A stretch of DNA of 6,707 bases from Planctomycetota bacterium. Its GTDB lineage: Bacteria > Planctomycetota > Phycisphaerae > WQYP01. The stretch covers positions 1 to 6,707 of the forward strand of contig JAJZOA010000335.1 in the NCBI GenBank assembly GCA_021852225.1, written 5' to 3'. Positions 1 to 4,561 of this stretch are shown here, piece by piece; the stretch's first letter is position 1; every line of letters begins with the position of its first letter. Below the pieces are notes generated by a model. That model made no database searches, was not told the DNA's origin, and saw only the letters and a list, made by a program, of their open reading frames with translations. A program made the translations under genes and the position numbers.

Positions 1-28
1 CAAACAGCACTTCCAGGGCCTGAGCCAT
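1..28 (-). CDS. 5' end of a gene, possibly a BMC-H microcompartment shell protein (partial)
   Basis: Reading leftward from an ATG at 28-26 gives MAQALEVLF before the window ends. A good Shine-Dalgarno (AGGAG, complement of 34-38) sits 5 nt upstream, and the start lies 56 nt after the pduL stop on the same strand, so this is very probably the next gene of the pduL operon. Hexameric BMC shell proteins often begin with MAQAL or similar, and shell genes commonly sit beside pduL in planctomycete microcompartment loci; the identity is inferred from those two facts. Codons 4-9 lie in a 21-base stretch identical to one inside pduL (585-605), so the sequence beyond MAQAL may not be genuine. Confidence 0.4.
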
Positions 29-605
29 AAAAACTCCTGAAAAAGAAAAGTGTGGTTAATGTCCATCCGCTGCCCGGTCCGCCGTCAGCGAAGCAGTTCA
101 ATGCGCGTGGCGGATTCCAGGTCGCACGCGTTGCCCTCATCGGTGTCAATGTGCACTTCCAACTTCACCTTTGGATGCTCGCGCACACGCACATTGTCAA
201 ATACCATGCCGCACGGGCCGTGAATGGCGAGTTTCATATTGTCGCCATCTTTCACGCCATAGTGTGCCATATCATCCTTGTTCATATGTACATGTCGCAT
301 GGCCCGGATAACGCCTTGTTTCATGTTCAGCGCGCCATACGGCCCGACCACCACCATGCCGGGCGTGTCCTTATGATCACCGCTGATGCGCAGCGGCAAA
401 TCCAGGCCCATATAAATTCCGTCGGTGTAGCTGAGTTCAATTTGTGTGTAGGGGCGGACCGGCCCGAGAATGCGGACGTTGGGAATCATGCGGCTGCGCG
501 GGCCGATCAGATTCACCGTCTGTTCACTGGCAAATTCGCCCTGTTGATACAGGTCTTTAAGCTTTGTAAGGCTGGAACCCGGGCCAAACAGCACTTCCAG
601 GGCCT
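1..605. repeat. exact 21-bp direct repeat: first bases of the window and interior of pduL
   Basis: Bases 1-21 are identical to 585-605. In pduL the stretch encodes ALEVLFG; at the left end it encodes the same residues in the same frame after MAQ. The match ends exactly at the window's first base and at 21/605, which suggests either gene-to-gene sequence copying or, more likely, a k-mer join at a contig end. Confidence 0.7.
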
Positions 606-771
606 CGGGTGAAACGTGCATGTGCCGCGCCGATACATTGACCACAAGCGGATTCGGACCTCCGTTATGGCTGACTGGCTTAACGCGCACTTCACCCATC
701 AGCCGCTGGCGTAACGATTCGCGCACCAGCTTTTCAATCGCGTTTCGATCCAATCCTTGCAAAGCAGTCAT
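85..771 (-). CDS. pduL: phosphate propanoyltransferase (PduL-type phosphotransacylase), microcompartment-associated
   Basis: PduL moves the acyl group of propionyl-CoA (or acetyl-CoA) to phosphate, recycling CoA inside a bacterial microcompartment and giving an acyl phosphate for ATP synthesis. From the ATG at 771 the protein has 228 residues. Residues 7-24 (LDRNAIEKLVRESLRQRL) look like an amphipathic encapsulation helix, followed by a Gly/Pro-containing linker. Two PduL domains follow. The histidine pattern expected for the family's two-metal site is present: NVSARHMHVS (H50, H52), MRHVHM (H160, H162) and LEVHIDTDEGNA (H207). The possible shell gene 56 nt downstream supports a PVM-type metabolosome. 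Start choice: the frame is open to an ATG at 897 (270 residues), with another ATG at 864. The first codons of the long form are AT-rich, use ATA, TTA and AGA, lack a Shine-Dalgarno and overlap a good promoter (876-904), so I prefer 771, where homology to short PduL N-termini begins. Its own Shine-Dalgarno (GAGG) is weak and distant. The family call is secure; the start is not. Confidence 0.93.
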   Translation of the reverse strand: MTALQGLDRNAIEKLVRESLRQRLMGEVRVKPVSHNGGPNPLVVNVSARHMHVSPEALEVLFGPGSSLTKLKDLYQQGEFASEQTVNLIGPRSRMIPNVRILGPVRPYTQIELSYTDGIYMGLDLPLRISGDHKDTPGMVVVGPYGALNMKQGVIRAMRHVHMNKDDMAHYGVKDGDNMKLAIHGPCGMVFDNVRVREHPKVKLEVHIDTDEGNACDLESATRIELLR

Positions 772-875
772 ATTCGCATTCGCCTCGTCAATTGTGCTGT
801 TTGTCAGGGCCGCCGATTTTTGCCGTTTGGCCCATTTCAGCCATTCAGGTCTTGAATTCGGCATTTCTTGTATGC

Positions 876-904
876 ATTGTAAAATATTTTGAAACATTTT
901 GCAA
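876..904 (-). promoter_or_regulatory. sigma70-like promoter candidate for the pduL operon
   Basis: On the minus strand, TTGCAA (899-904, 4/6 to TTGACA) and TACAAT (876-881, 5/6 to TATAAT) are separated by exactly 17 nt in an AT-rich island. The predicted RNA start is near 869, inside the longest open frame of pduL, which argues against translation from 897. Confidence 0.5.
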
Positions 905-914
905 CAAATAGTCT

Positions 915-934
915 AAATAATTTCAAATAATTTC
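915..934. repeat. perfect 10-bp tandem direct repeat upstream of the pduL promoter
   Basis: AAATAATTTC occurs twice head to tail (915-924 and 925-934), followed by a partial third unit (AA). It lies about 10 bp upstream of the predicted -35 of the pduL promoter and one helical turn apart, where an activator or repressor could bind cooperatively. It could also simply be an AT-rich UP element. No regulator gene is visible in the window. Confidence 0.45.
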
Positions 935-1334
935 AATATACGTTTTAGTGAATTTATATGTGCTGATTGTAAACGGTGAATATGCCACAATCTATCCTTC
1001 CGATCAGCGACTTTTTTCGTTGGTTCTTGAAAGAAGCTGCCGATTGACCGCCACTTCAGCTTCTGGTCCGGCAATATGCTGAATGAAATCTCGCCTGATG
1101 CAGATCGGAATTCGCGAGCTAATCGCAGATAGCCGCCCGCCAGGCACCGGCGACCCGCGGCCGCCGCGTACGATTCGCCATCGGTACACACAGGTCAAAC
1201 GCAGAGTTCTCTGAAAAATTAGTCGCAATCCGAACTTTATGGGTCGGTCATGCCGGCGTACTAAAATGCATCGGTTATCTTTATTTCATCGTGCCACCAA
1301 CTCTGTTCGGCGGTTACCGACTTGTGCGTTATCC

Positions 1335-1362
1335 TTGACAGCGCGAATTGCGGCATTAAACT
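1335..1362 (+). promoter_or_regulatory. sigma70-like promoter candidate with consensus -35
   Basis: A perfect TTGACA (1335-1340), a 16-nt spacer and TAAACT (1357-1362, keeping the key T, A and final T of TATAAT) predict an RNA starting near 1369. The next clear gene starts only at 1717, so the transcript would have a roughly 350-nt leader or be an independent small RNA. A 31-codon open frame (1377-1472) begins 8 nt after the predicted start, but nothing else supports it as a gene. Confidence 0.45.
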
Positions 1363-1430
1363 CTCTAGGTTAAGGGATGGGTAAGGGCGCGACCGTGCAT
1401 CGGCCAGAAGTCCGGCGTGAACGTGAACGG

Positions 1431-1464
1431 CAGCTTGCGGTCATTTGCTCATCGCAGCAAGCTG
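1431..1464. repeat. 8-bp inverted repeat with 18-nt loop
   Basis: CAGCTTGC (1431-1438) and GCAAGCTG (1457-1464) are perfect reverse complements. The pair lies within the predicted transcript from the 1335 promoter and could form a stem in RNA. On its own it is weak evidence. Confidence 0.35.
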
Positions 1465-1519
1465 GTTTATGATTCCGTTGTTCGCGCGGCGGCTTGGTGC
1501 GGATGCGGGTCGGAGCGGA

Positions 1520-1552
1520 TGGGATTATTCGGCATCAGTCCGAATGATTCCG
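1520..1552 (+). other. 13-bp RNA-like stem-loop with three G-U wobbles
   Basis: Bases 1520-1532 pair with 1540-1552 around the 7-nt loop CATCAGT. Ten Watson-Crick pairs and three G-U pairs (1520/1552, 1523/1549, 1526/1546) form with no bulge. The wobbles pair only if the plus strand is transcribed (they are A-C mismatches on the other strand), which matches the upstream plus-strand promoter. It is not a terminator, because no T-run follows. A structured leader or small RNA is the natural reading. Confidence 0.4.
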
Positions 1553-1620
1553 GGGTTTGAGAAACTGGCGGTGGTTACGGGAATGGAAGCGCTTTGTATC
1601 CATACCACCGTCATGACCGC

Positions 1621-1640
1621 GACTGGGAAATTTCCCGGTC
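1621..1640. repeat. 20-nt near-perfect palindrome centred on GGGAAATTTCCC
   Basis: GACTGGGAAATTTCCCGGTC is symmetric with a single mismatch (T1624/G1637, a wobble in RNA), and its core 1625-1636 is a perfect 12-bp palindrome. It ends 20 bp before the -35 of the gene-proximal promoter, a natural place for an operator bound by a dimeric regulator. It could also form a terminator-like hairpin for the upstream transcript, but the following ATATTT is a poor U-tract. Confidence 0.45.
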
Positions 1641-1660
1641 ACTCATATTTCTGACGTGTT

Positions 1661-1688
1661 TTGTATTGTGTCGCGTACGGCACATAAT
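1661..1688 (+). promoter_or_regulatory. gene-proximal promoter candidate for the coiled-coil membrane protein gene
   Basis: CATAAT (1683-1688, 5/6 to TATAAT) lies 16 nt after a weak TTGTAT (1661-1666). The predicted RNA would start near 1695, giving a short leader of about 22 nt that contains the GGGAGG ribosome-binding site before the TTG start at 1717. Confidence 0.35.
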
Positions 1689-1716
1689 TATATCTGTTCT
1701 CCAACGGGAGGCACCC

Positions 1717-2592
1717 TTGAACGCACTCACCAAAATCTTCGTCGTTTTGCAGCTTGTGCTGGCATTGGTTCTTTCCGTGCTGGTCGTGCAATTCATTTAC
1801 AAGCAGGATCGCTATAAGGCCGAGGTGCTGGCACAGCAGAAAACGGCCGTCGCCTCCGCGGCGGCCCTTAGCGCCGCCGAACGCAGCAACCTGGTGCTGC
1901 GGCACAACGCGCTGCGGGCCAACCGCGTCGCCGATCGTGAAAAGCGCCAGCTTCAAACCCAGATACTTGCCCTTCAAGGCAAGCTGTCCGATGATGGTAT
2001 CACGATCGCCCAGTTAAAGGCGGCGCAATCCGCGGCCAGCACGAATGTCACGCTGCTGACCAACACCGTGAATTCCCTTAACAAGCAGGTTGCGGACCAG
2101 ACCGCACAGCTCAACCGCCTGCGCCCGTCAGAACTCAAATACATCAACGAAAACGCGCAGCTTAACCGCCGCAACGACGAACTGACCAATCAGCGCGATG
2201 CTGCTGAAAAAACCATTCAGACGCTTCAGGAAAGTGTGGCGGCACTCACTAAGAAAATTCGCCAGGCCATGTCCACCGCCATGGCATCCAAAGGCCCGGG
2301 AACGTCAGCTTCTCTGACGGCCATGATGGGCGTTCCAACCTCCGTGCTGGTAAACGGAACCGTGCGAAACGTTCGTGAATTTAATGGCCATACCTATGTC
2401 AGCACGACACTTGGTGTCAAAGATGGCGTGACCAAGGGTACGCGACTGACCATTTACAACGGGCAGAAATATATCGGAGATGTCATCGTTCAACAGTCTG
2501 ATGCGACTGAATCAATCGGAATGGTCACGCTCACCGCCCCAGGCGCCAAAGTCGCGGTGGATGAAATGGTCATGAGCGGTCCGGGTTCGTAA
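1717..2592 (+). CDS. membrane-anchored coiled-coil protein with C-terminal beta-rich domain (MreC-like layout), function unknown
   Basis: I do not recognise this as a named family. The 291-residue protein has a short cytoplasmic start, one hydrophobic helix at residues 7-27 (FVVLQLVLALVLSVLVVQF), then a long Ala/Gln/Leu/Asn-rich coiled coil (about 33-185, including QLNRLRPSELKYINENAQLN), a flexible Gly/Ser/Ala segment, and a compact C-terminal domain (about 206-288). That domain has the pattern G-x-V-x-x-V, then TLGVKDGVTKGTRLTIY, YIGDVIV and SIGMV, typical of small beta-barrels of the MreC/FlgT-C kind. No catalytic motif is visible, and a scaffold or envelope adaptor role is inferred. The start is TTG at 1717, with GGGAGG at 1706-1711 five bases upstream and homologous-looking sequence beginning there; the frame stays open upstream to 1594, but that stretch is not protein-like. 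A 47-residue membrane protein gene follows in the same direction 98 nt downstream, and mreBC lies beyond it. Confidence 0.85.
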   Translation: MNALTKIFVVLQLVLALVLSVLVVQFIYKQDRYKAEVLAQQKTAVASAAALSAAERSNLVLRHNALRANRVADREKRQLQTQILALQGKLSDDGITIAQLKAAQSAASTNVTLLTNTVNSLNKQVADQTAQLNRLRPSELKYINENAQLNRRNDELTNQRDAAEKTIQTLQESVAALTKKIRQAMSTAMASKGPGTSASLTAMMGVPTSVLVNGTVRNVREFNGHTYVSTTLGVKDGVTKGTRLTIYNGQKYIGDVIVQQSDATESIGMVTLTAPGAKVAVDEMVMSGPGS

Positions 2593-2599
2593 ACCCGGA
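2580..2599 (+). other. 8-bp perfect stem-loop spanning the stop codon
   Basis: TCCGGGTT (2580-2587) pairs perfectly with AACCCGGA (2592-2599) across the 4-nt loop CGTA. The TAA stop (2590-2592) straddles the loop and the first stem base. No T-run follows, so this is not a classical intrinsic terminator. It may protect the 3' end of the first cistron's message or attenuate read-through to the small downstream gene. Confidence 0.45.
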
Positions 2600-2619
2600 G
2601 TCAACTGTTTGAATGCGTT

Positions 2620-2638
2620 GCCGCGGTCCAGCCGCGGC
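2620..2638 (+). other. 7-bp GC-rich stem-loop between two cistrons
   Basis: GCCGCGG (2620-2626) and CCGCGGC (2632-2638) form a perfect all-GC stem with the 5-nt loop TCCAG. With the stem at 2580-2599 it makes two consecutive hairpins in the 98-nt gap before the small membrane protein gene. Neither is followed by T residues. Confidence 0.4.
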
Positions 2639-2690
2639 TGATGGCCGGGCGGCTGGTTTCCTCCGCCTGGAAAAATTTCCGGGAGTTACC

Positions 2691-2834
2691 ATGTCGCGAG
2701 TCAATCCTCCAGGTCGTGTTTCAGTCAGACCGCAGCCGAATGTGTATACAGCGCTGGCGCTCATTGGCCTGCTTGCCACACTGGTAGCGCTAATTTACGT
2801 GCTGATCAATTACCGAACCATGATTGGTTTTTGA
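2691..2834 (+). CDS. 47-residue single-pass membrane miniprotein with RPQPNVYT motif, function unknown
   Basis: The ATG at 2691 follows GGGAG (2681-2685) with 5-nt spacing, a convincing ribosome-binding site; an in-frame ATG at 2613 lacks one and crosses a GC-rich hairpin. The product has a basic Pro/Arg/Val-rich N-terminus (MSRVNPPGRVSVRPQPNVYT), one transmembrane helix at residues 19-40 (LALIGLLATLVALIYVLI) and a seven-residue polar tail (YRTMIGF). It should sit in the inner membrane with the basic side inside. I recall similar tiny proteins with RPQPNVYT in planctomycete genomes, but cannot check this. It lies 98 nt after the coiled-coil membrane protein gene in the same direction and is probably cotranscribed, so the two may act together. 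Confidence 0.75.
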   Translation: MSRVNPPGRVSVRPQPNVYTALALIGLLATLVALIYVLINYRTMIGF

Positions 2835-3003
2835 CCTGTTTTCTGATCAGCTTAGCGGCAGTTTCTGATTTTGACTGCGACCCGGTTTCCAAAGGCAGTT
2901 TGCGGCCTTAAGCCGGTTTAGGTACGCCTCTCTGCCGCGGCATGTTTGTCTCTCCACCAATGCAGCGCCACAAAATTAACTTAGCCACCGACCCCTGCTC
3001 CAC

Positions 3004-3031
3004 TTGATAAAATTCGCCATCCACCTAATAT
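3004..3031 (+). promoter_or_regulatory. distal promoter candidate for mreBC
   Basis: TTGATA (3004-3009, 5/6 to TTGACA), a 16-nt spacer and TAATAT (3026-3031, 4/6 to TATAAT). It would give an mreB leader of roughly 330 nt. The spacer contains one copy of the AAATTCGCCATCC direct repeat. Confidence 0.35.
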
Positions 3032-3194
3032 AGGGCCAGCAGGCACATGGGAACTGAACACTTTGCCGGTAAACAGGCGAAATGCGAACCCGGCTAAGCA
3101 TACATTCCTGGTGCCCCCTGCGGATGATACCGGCCGCGTGACCTCAATACCGGATCAGTGCGGCCAGTGGTCAGCCGCAGTGTGGAATGGGCCT

Positions 3195-3219
3195 TTTTTG
3201 AACCGATGTGATTCAAAAA
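3195..3219. repeat. 8-bp inverted repeat overlapping the proximal mreB promoter
   Basis: TTTTTGAA (3195-3202) and TTCAAAAA (3212-3219) are perfect reverse complements with a 9-bp centre. The right arm covers the predicted -35 element (3212-3217), so the site could be an operator. The alternative, a weak terminator hairpin, is less likely because the stem is AT-rich. Confidence 0.4.
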
Positions 3220-3239
3220 CAGTCCGTATTCCGATAATA
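3212..3239 (+). promoter_or_regulatory. proximal promoter candidate for mreBC
   Basis: TTCAAA (3212-3217, 4/6), a 16-nt spacer and GATAAT (3234-3239, 5/6 to TATAAT). The RNA would start near 3246, leaving about 119 nt before the GTG start of mreB. Confidence 0.4.
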
Positions 3240-3267
3240 ACTATGGCTGTTTATTCGTTTACGCGGC

Positions 3268-3282
3268 CAACTGAACCAGTTG
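3268..3282. repeat. 15-nt inverted repeat in the mreB leader
   Basis: CAACTG (3268-3273) and CAGTTG (3277-3282) are perfect arms around AAC, about 22 nt downstream of the predicted RNA start. It resembles a compact operator or a small leader hairpin. Confidence 0.35.
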
Positions 3283-3298
3283 TTTCCAGGAAATTCGC

Positions 3299-3319
3299 CA
3301 TCCGGTGCCGCATCGGATG
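3299..3319 (+). other. 6-bp stem-loop in the mreB leader
   Basis: CATCCG (3299-3304) pairs with CGGATG (3314-3319) around a 9-nt loop, ending 32 nt before the mreB ribosome-binding site. It is weak by itself but follows the inverted repeat at 3268-3282 in the same leader. Confidence 0.25.
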
Positions 3320-3364
3320 ACAGGTTTCGCCCGGACGCCGGTAAAAAAAACGGAGCGTGATTGC

Positions 3365-4417
3365 GTGTTTTTTGACTCTGCTCTTGGATGGTTCTCCCTG
3401 GATATGGGAATTGACCTGGGAACATGCAACACGCTTGTGTGTGTGCGCGGCCAGGGGATTGTTCTTAATGAGCCATCCGTAGTTGCGGTGCGCAAGGGAA
3501 CCAATATTGTGCTGGACAACGGCACTGCCGTGGGGCTTCGCGCCAAAGAAATGCTTGGGAAAACGCCCGGCAGTATTACCGCAATTCGTCCGCTTAAAGA
3601 TGGCGTCATCAGTGATTTTGAAATTACTGAAGCCATGCTGACCTACTTTATTCAAAAAGTCCATGGCCGGCGGCGATGGCTTAAGCCGCGCGTCCTTATT
3701 GCGATTCCATCAGGTATAACCGCAGTTGAGAAACAGGCCGTGTTTCATTCCGCCATGCAGGCTAATGCGCGCCGTGTGTATCTGGTCGAAGAACCAAAGG
3801 CCGCGGCCATTGGCGCGGGTCTGCCGTTTGGTGAACCCATCGGTTCGATGATTGTGGATATTGGCGGGGGCACCACCGAAGTCGCCATTATTTCCATGGC
3901 TGATATTGCGGCCAGTGAATCCATTCGCACCGCAGGCGACAATTTCGATGAAGCCATTGTGAACCACATGAAAAAAACCTACAACCTGATGATCGGCGAT
4001 CTTTCCGCCGAACGCATCAAAATTGAAATTGGCTCCGCCGGTCCCACCGGGCCGGAAACCACCATGGAAGTCCGCGGACGGGATATGATCAGTGGTTTGC
4101 CCCGCAAATGCATCATCACCAGTGAAGAAATCCGTGAAGCACTGCAGGAGCCAATTGGAAAAATTATTGATGCCATTACCGTGACTCTTGGCCGAGCTGA
4201 ACCGGAACTTGCCGCAGATCTGGTGGAAACCGGTATCTGCCTGGCAGGTGGCGGCAGCCTTTTGCGCGGTGTAGATCAGGTCATTCATCAGGCCACGGGC
4301 CTGCCTGTTCGCCGTGCCGAAGACCCGCTTACCTGCGTGGCCCGCGGCACCGGCGTGCTGGTGGAGAACTTGGAAAGCTGCAAAGAGGCGCTGGAATCAG
4401 ACCTGGATGATTCCTGA
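3365..4417 (+). CDS. mreB: rod shape-determining actin homologue MreB
   Basis: MreB is a bacterial actin that polymerises on the inner face of the membrane and guides lateral peptidoglycan synthesis with MreC, MreD, RodA and PBP2. The 350-residue length fits the family. Seen from residue 1: a membrane-facing N-terminus (FFDSALGWFS), phosphate-1 loop GIDLGTCNT (15-23), GIVLNEPSVVAV (31-42), RPLKDGVISDFE (75-86), EEPKAAAIGAGLPFG (142-156, with the hydrophobic membrane loop), phosphate-2 loop DIGGGTTEVA (165-174), GDNFDEAI (191-198), and the adenosine loop LAGGGSLLRG (293-302). The start is GTG at 3365 with GGAG (3352-3355) nine bases upstream; the ATG at 3305 would add 20 residues unlike any MreB. 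The gene is complete and intact. mreC follows 144 nt downstream, and promoter candidates lie at 3004-3031 and 3212-3239. Confidence 0.97.
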   Translation: MFFDSALGWFSLDMGIDLGTCNTLVCVRGQGIVLNEPSVVAVRKGTNIVLDNGTAVGLRAKEMLGKTPGSITAIRPLKDGVISDFEITEAMLTYFIQKVHGRRRWLKPRVLIAIPSGITAVEKQAVFHSAMQANARRVYLVEEPKAAAIGAGLPFGEPIGSMIVDIGGGTTEVAIISMADIAASESIRTAGDNFDEAIVNHMKKTYNLMIGDLSAERIKIEIGSAGPTGPETTMEVRGRDMISGLPRKCIITSEEIREALQEPIGKIIDAITVTLGRAEPELAADLVETGICLAGGGSLLRGVDQVIHQATGLPVRRAEDPLTCVARGTGVLVENLESCKEALESDLDDS

Positions 4418-4561
4418 CATCCGCCCTTTACGGGTCGCCGCAAGTGGAGACGGCGAATGCTGTTCTCCGGCGCTTACCGGCCTGCCCGGGCCACTACGGG
4501 CTCCTGATTGTGAGCCGCCCGCGAGCACGAAAAATTCAACATTGCCGTTTTCGGGCCTTTC

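Larger units (their letters stand above)
905..1716. other. long divergent intergenic region without a convincing gene
   Basis: About 810 bp separate the pduL promoter from the rightward gene at 1717. The open frames here (minus 913-1191 and 1004-1228, plus 1445-1654) overlap each other, have no recognisable motifs, and show Arg/Ser-rich, low-logic translations, so I do not call them genes. The left half (905-1334) holds the tandem repeat and otherwise nothing I recognise. The right half holds a strong promoter candidate (1335-1362), inverted repeats at 1431-1464 and 1520-1552, a palindrome (1621-1640) and a gene-proximal promoter (1661-1688), and could carry a small RNA or a long leader. Confidence 0.6.
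3010..3303. repeat. 13-bp direct repeat AAATTCGCCATCC (two copies)
   Basis: Exact copies lie at 3010-3022 and 3291-3303, flanking a 268-bp segment that contains the proximal promoter. A shorter ATTCGCCATC also occurs at 1173-1182. It may be a regulator site or chance; a 13-mer pair is not very rare in 6.7 kb, though both copies fall in the same 530-bp gap. Confidence 0.3.
2835..3364. other. 530-bp regulatory gap upstream of mreB
   Basis: No gene is supported here; the 85-codon frame at 3063-3320 (plus) has no ribosome-binding site or recognisable motif. The gap contains two promoter candidates (3004-3031, 3212-3239), inverted repeats at 3195-3219, 3268-3282 and 3299-3319, and a 13-bp direct repeat. 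The first 150 bp hold only a short GCAGT/ACTGC inverted repeat (2858-2878) without a T-run, so I see no convincing terminator for the upstream pair. Confidence 0.6.

Noticed and set aside
52..612. 186-codon open frame on the plus strand opposite pduL
   Set aside because: It is antisense to a well-supported PduL coding frame, rich in His/Ala as expected from reversed codons, and has no ribosome-binding site or motif.
913..1228. Two overlapping minus-strand frames (92 and 74 codons) upstream of pduL
   Set aside because: They overlap each other in different frames, show no domain-like sequence, and one runs through the AT-rich repeat region.
1377..1472. 31-codon plus-strand frame just after the 1335 promoter
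   Set aside because: The AAGGG preceding it abuts the ATG with no spacing, the product is a charged string with no recognisable feature, and an inverted repeat lies within it; kept only as an alternative in the small-RNA finding.
1445..1654. 69-codon plus-strand frame
   Set aside because: No ribosome-binding site, no motif, and it overlaps RNA-like stem and palindrome structure.
1594..1716. Upstream extension of the coiled-coil protein to an ATG at 1594
   Set aside because: The extension crosses the palindrome and a promoter candidate and would bury the membrane anchor 41 residues in; TTG at 1717 has a good ribosome-binding site.
3120..3200. Possible tRNA or structured RNA in the GC-rich part of the mreB gap
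   Set aside because: Only a 6-bp TGCGGC/GCCGCA stem is present; no cloverleaf, T-loop (GTTCRA) or acceptor pairing could be found.
3063..3320. 85-codon plus-strand frame in the mreB upstream gap
   Set aside because: No ribosome-binding site, no hydrophobic or conserved pattern, and it covers the promoter and inverted repeats.
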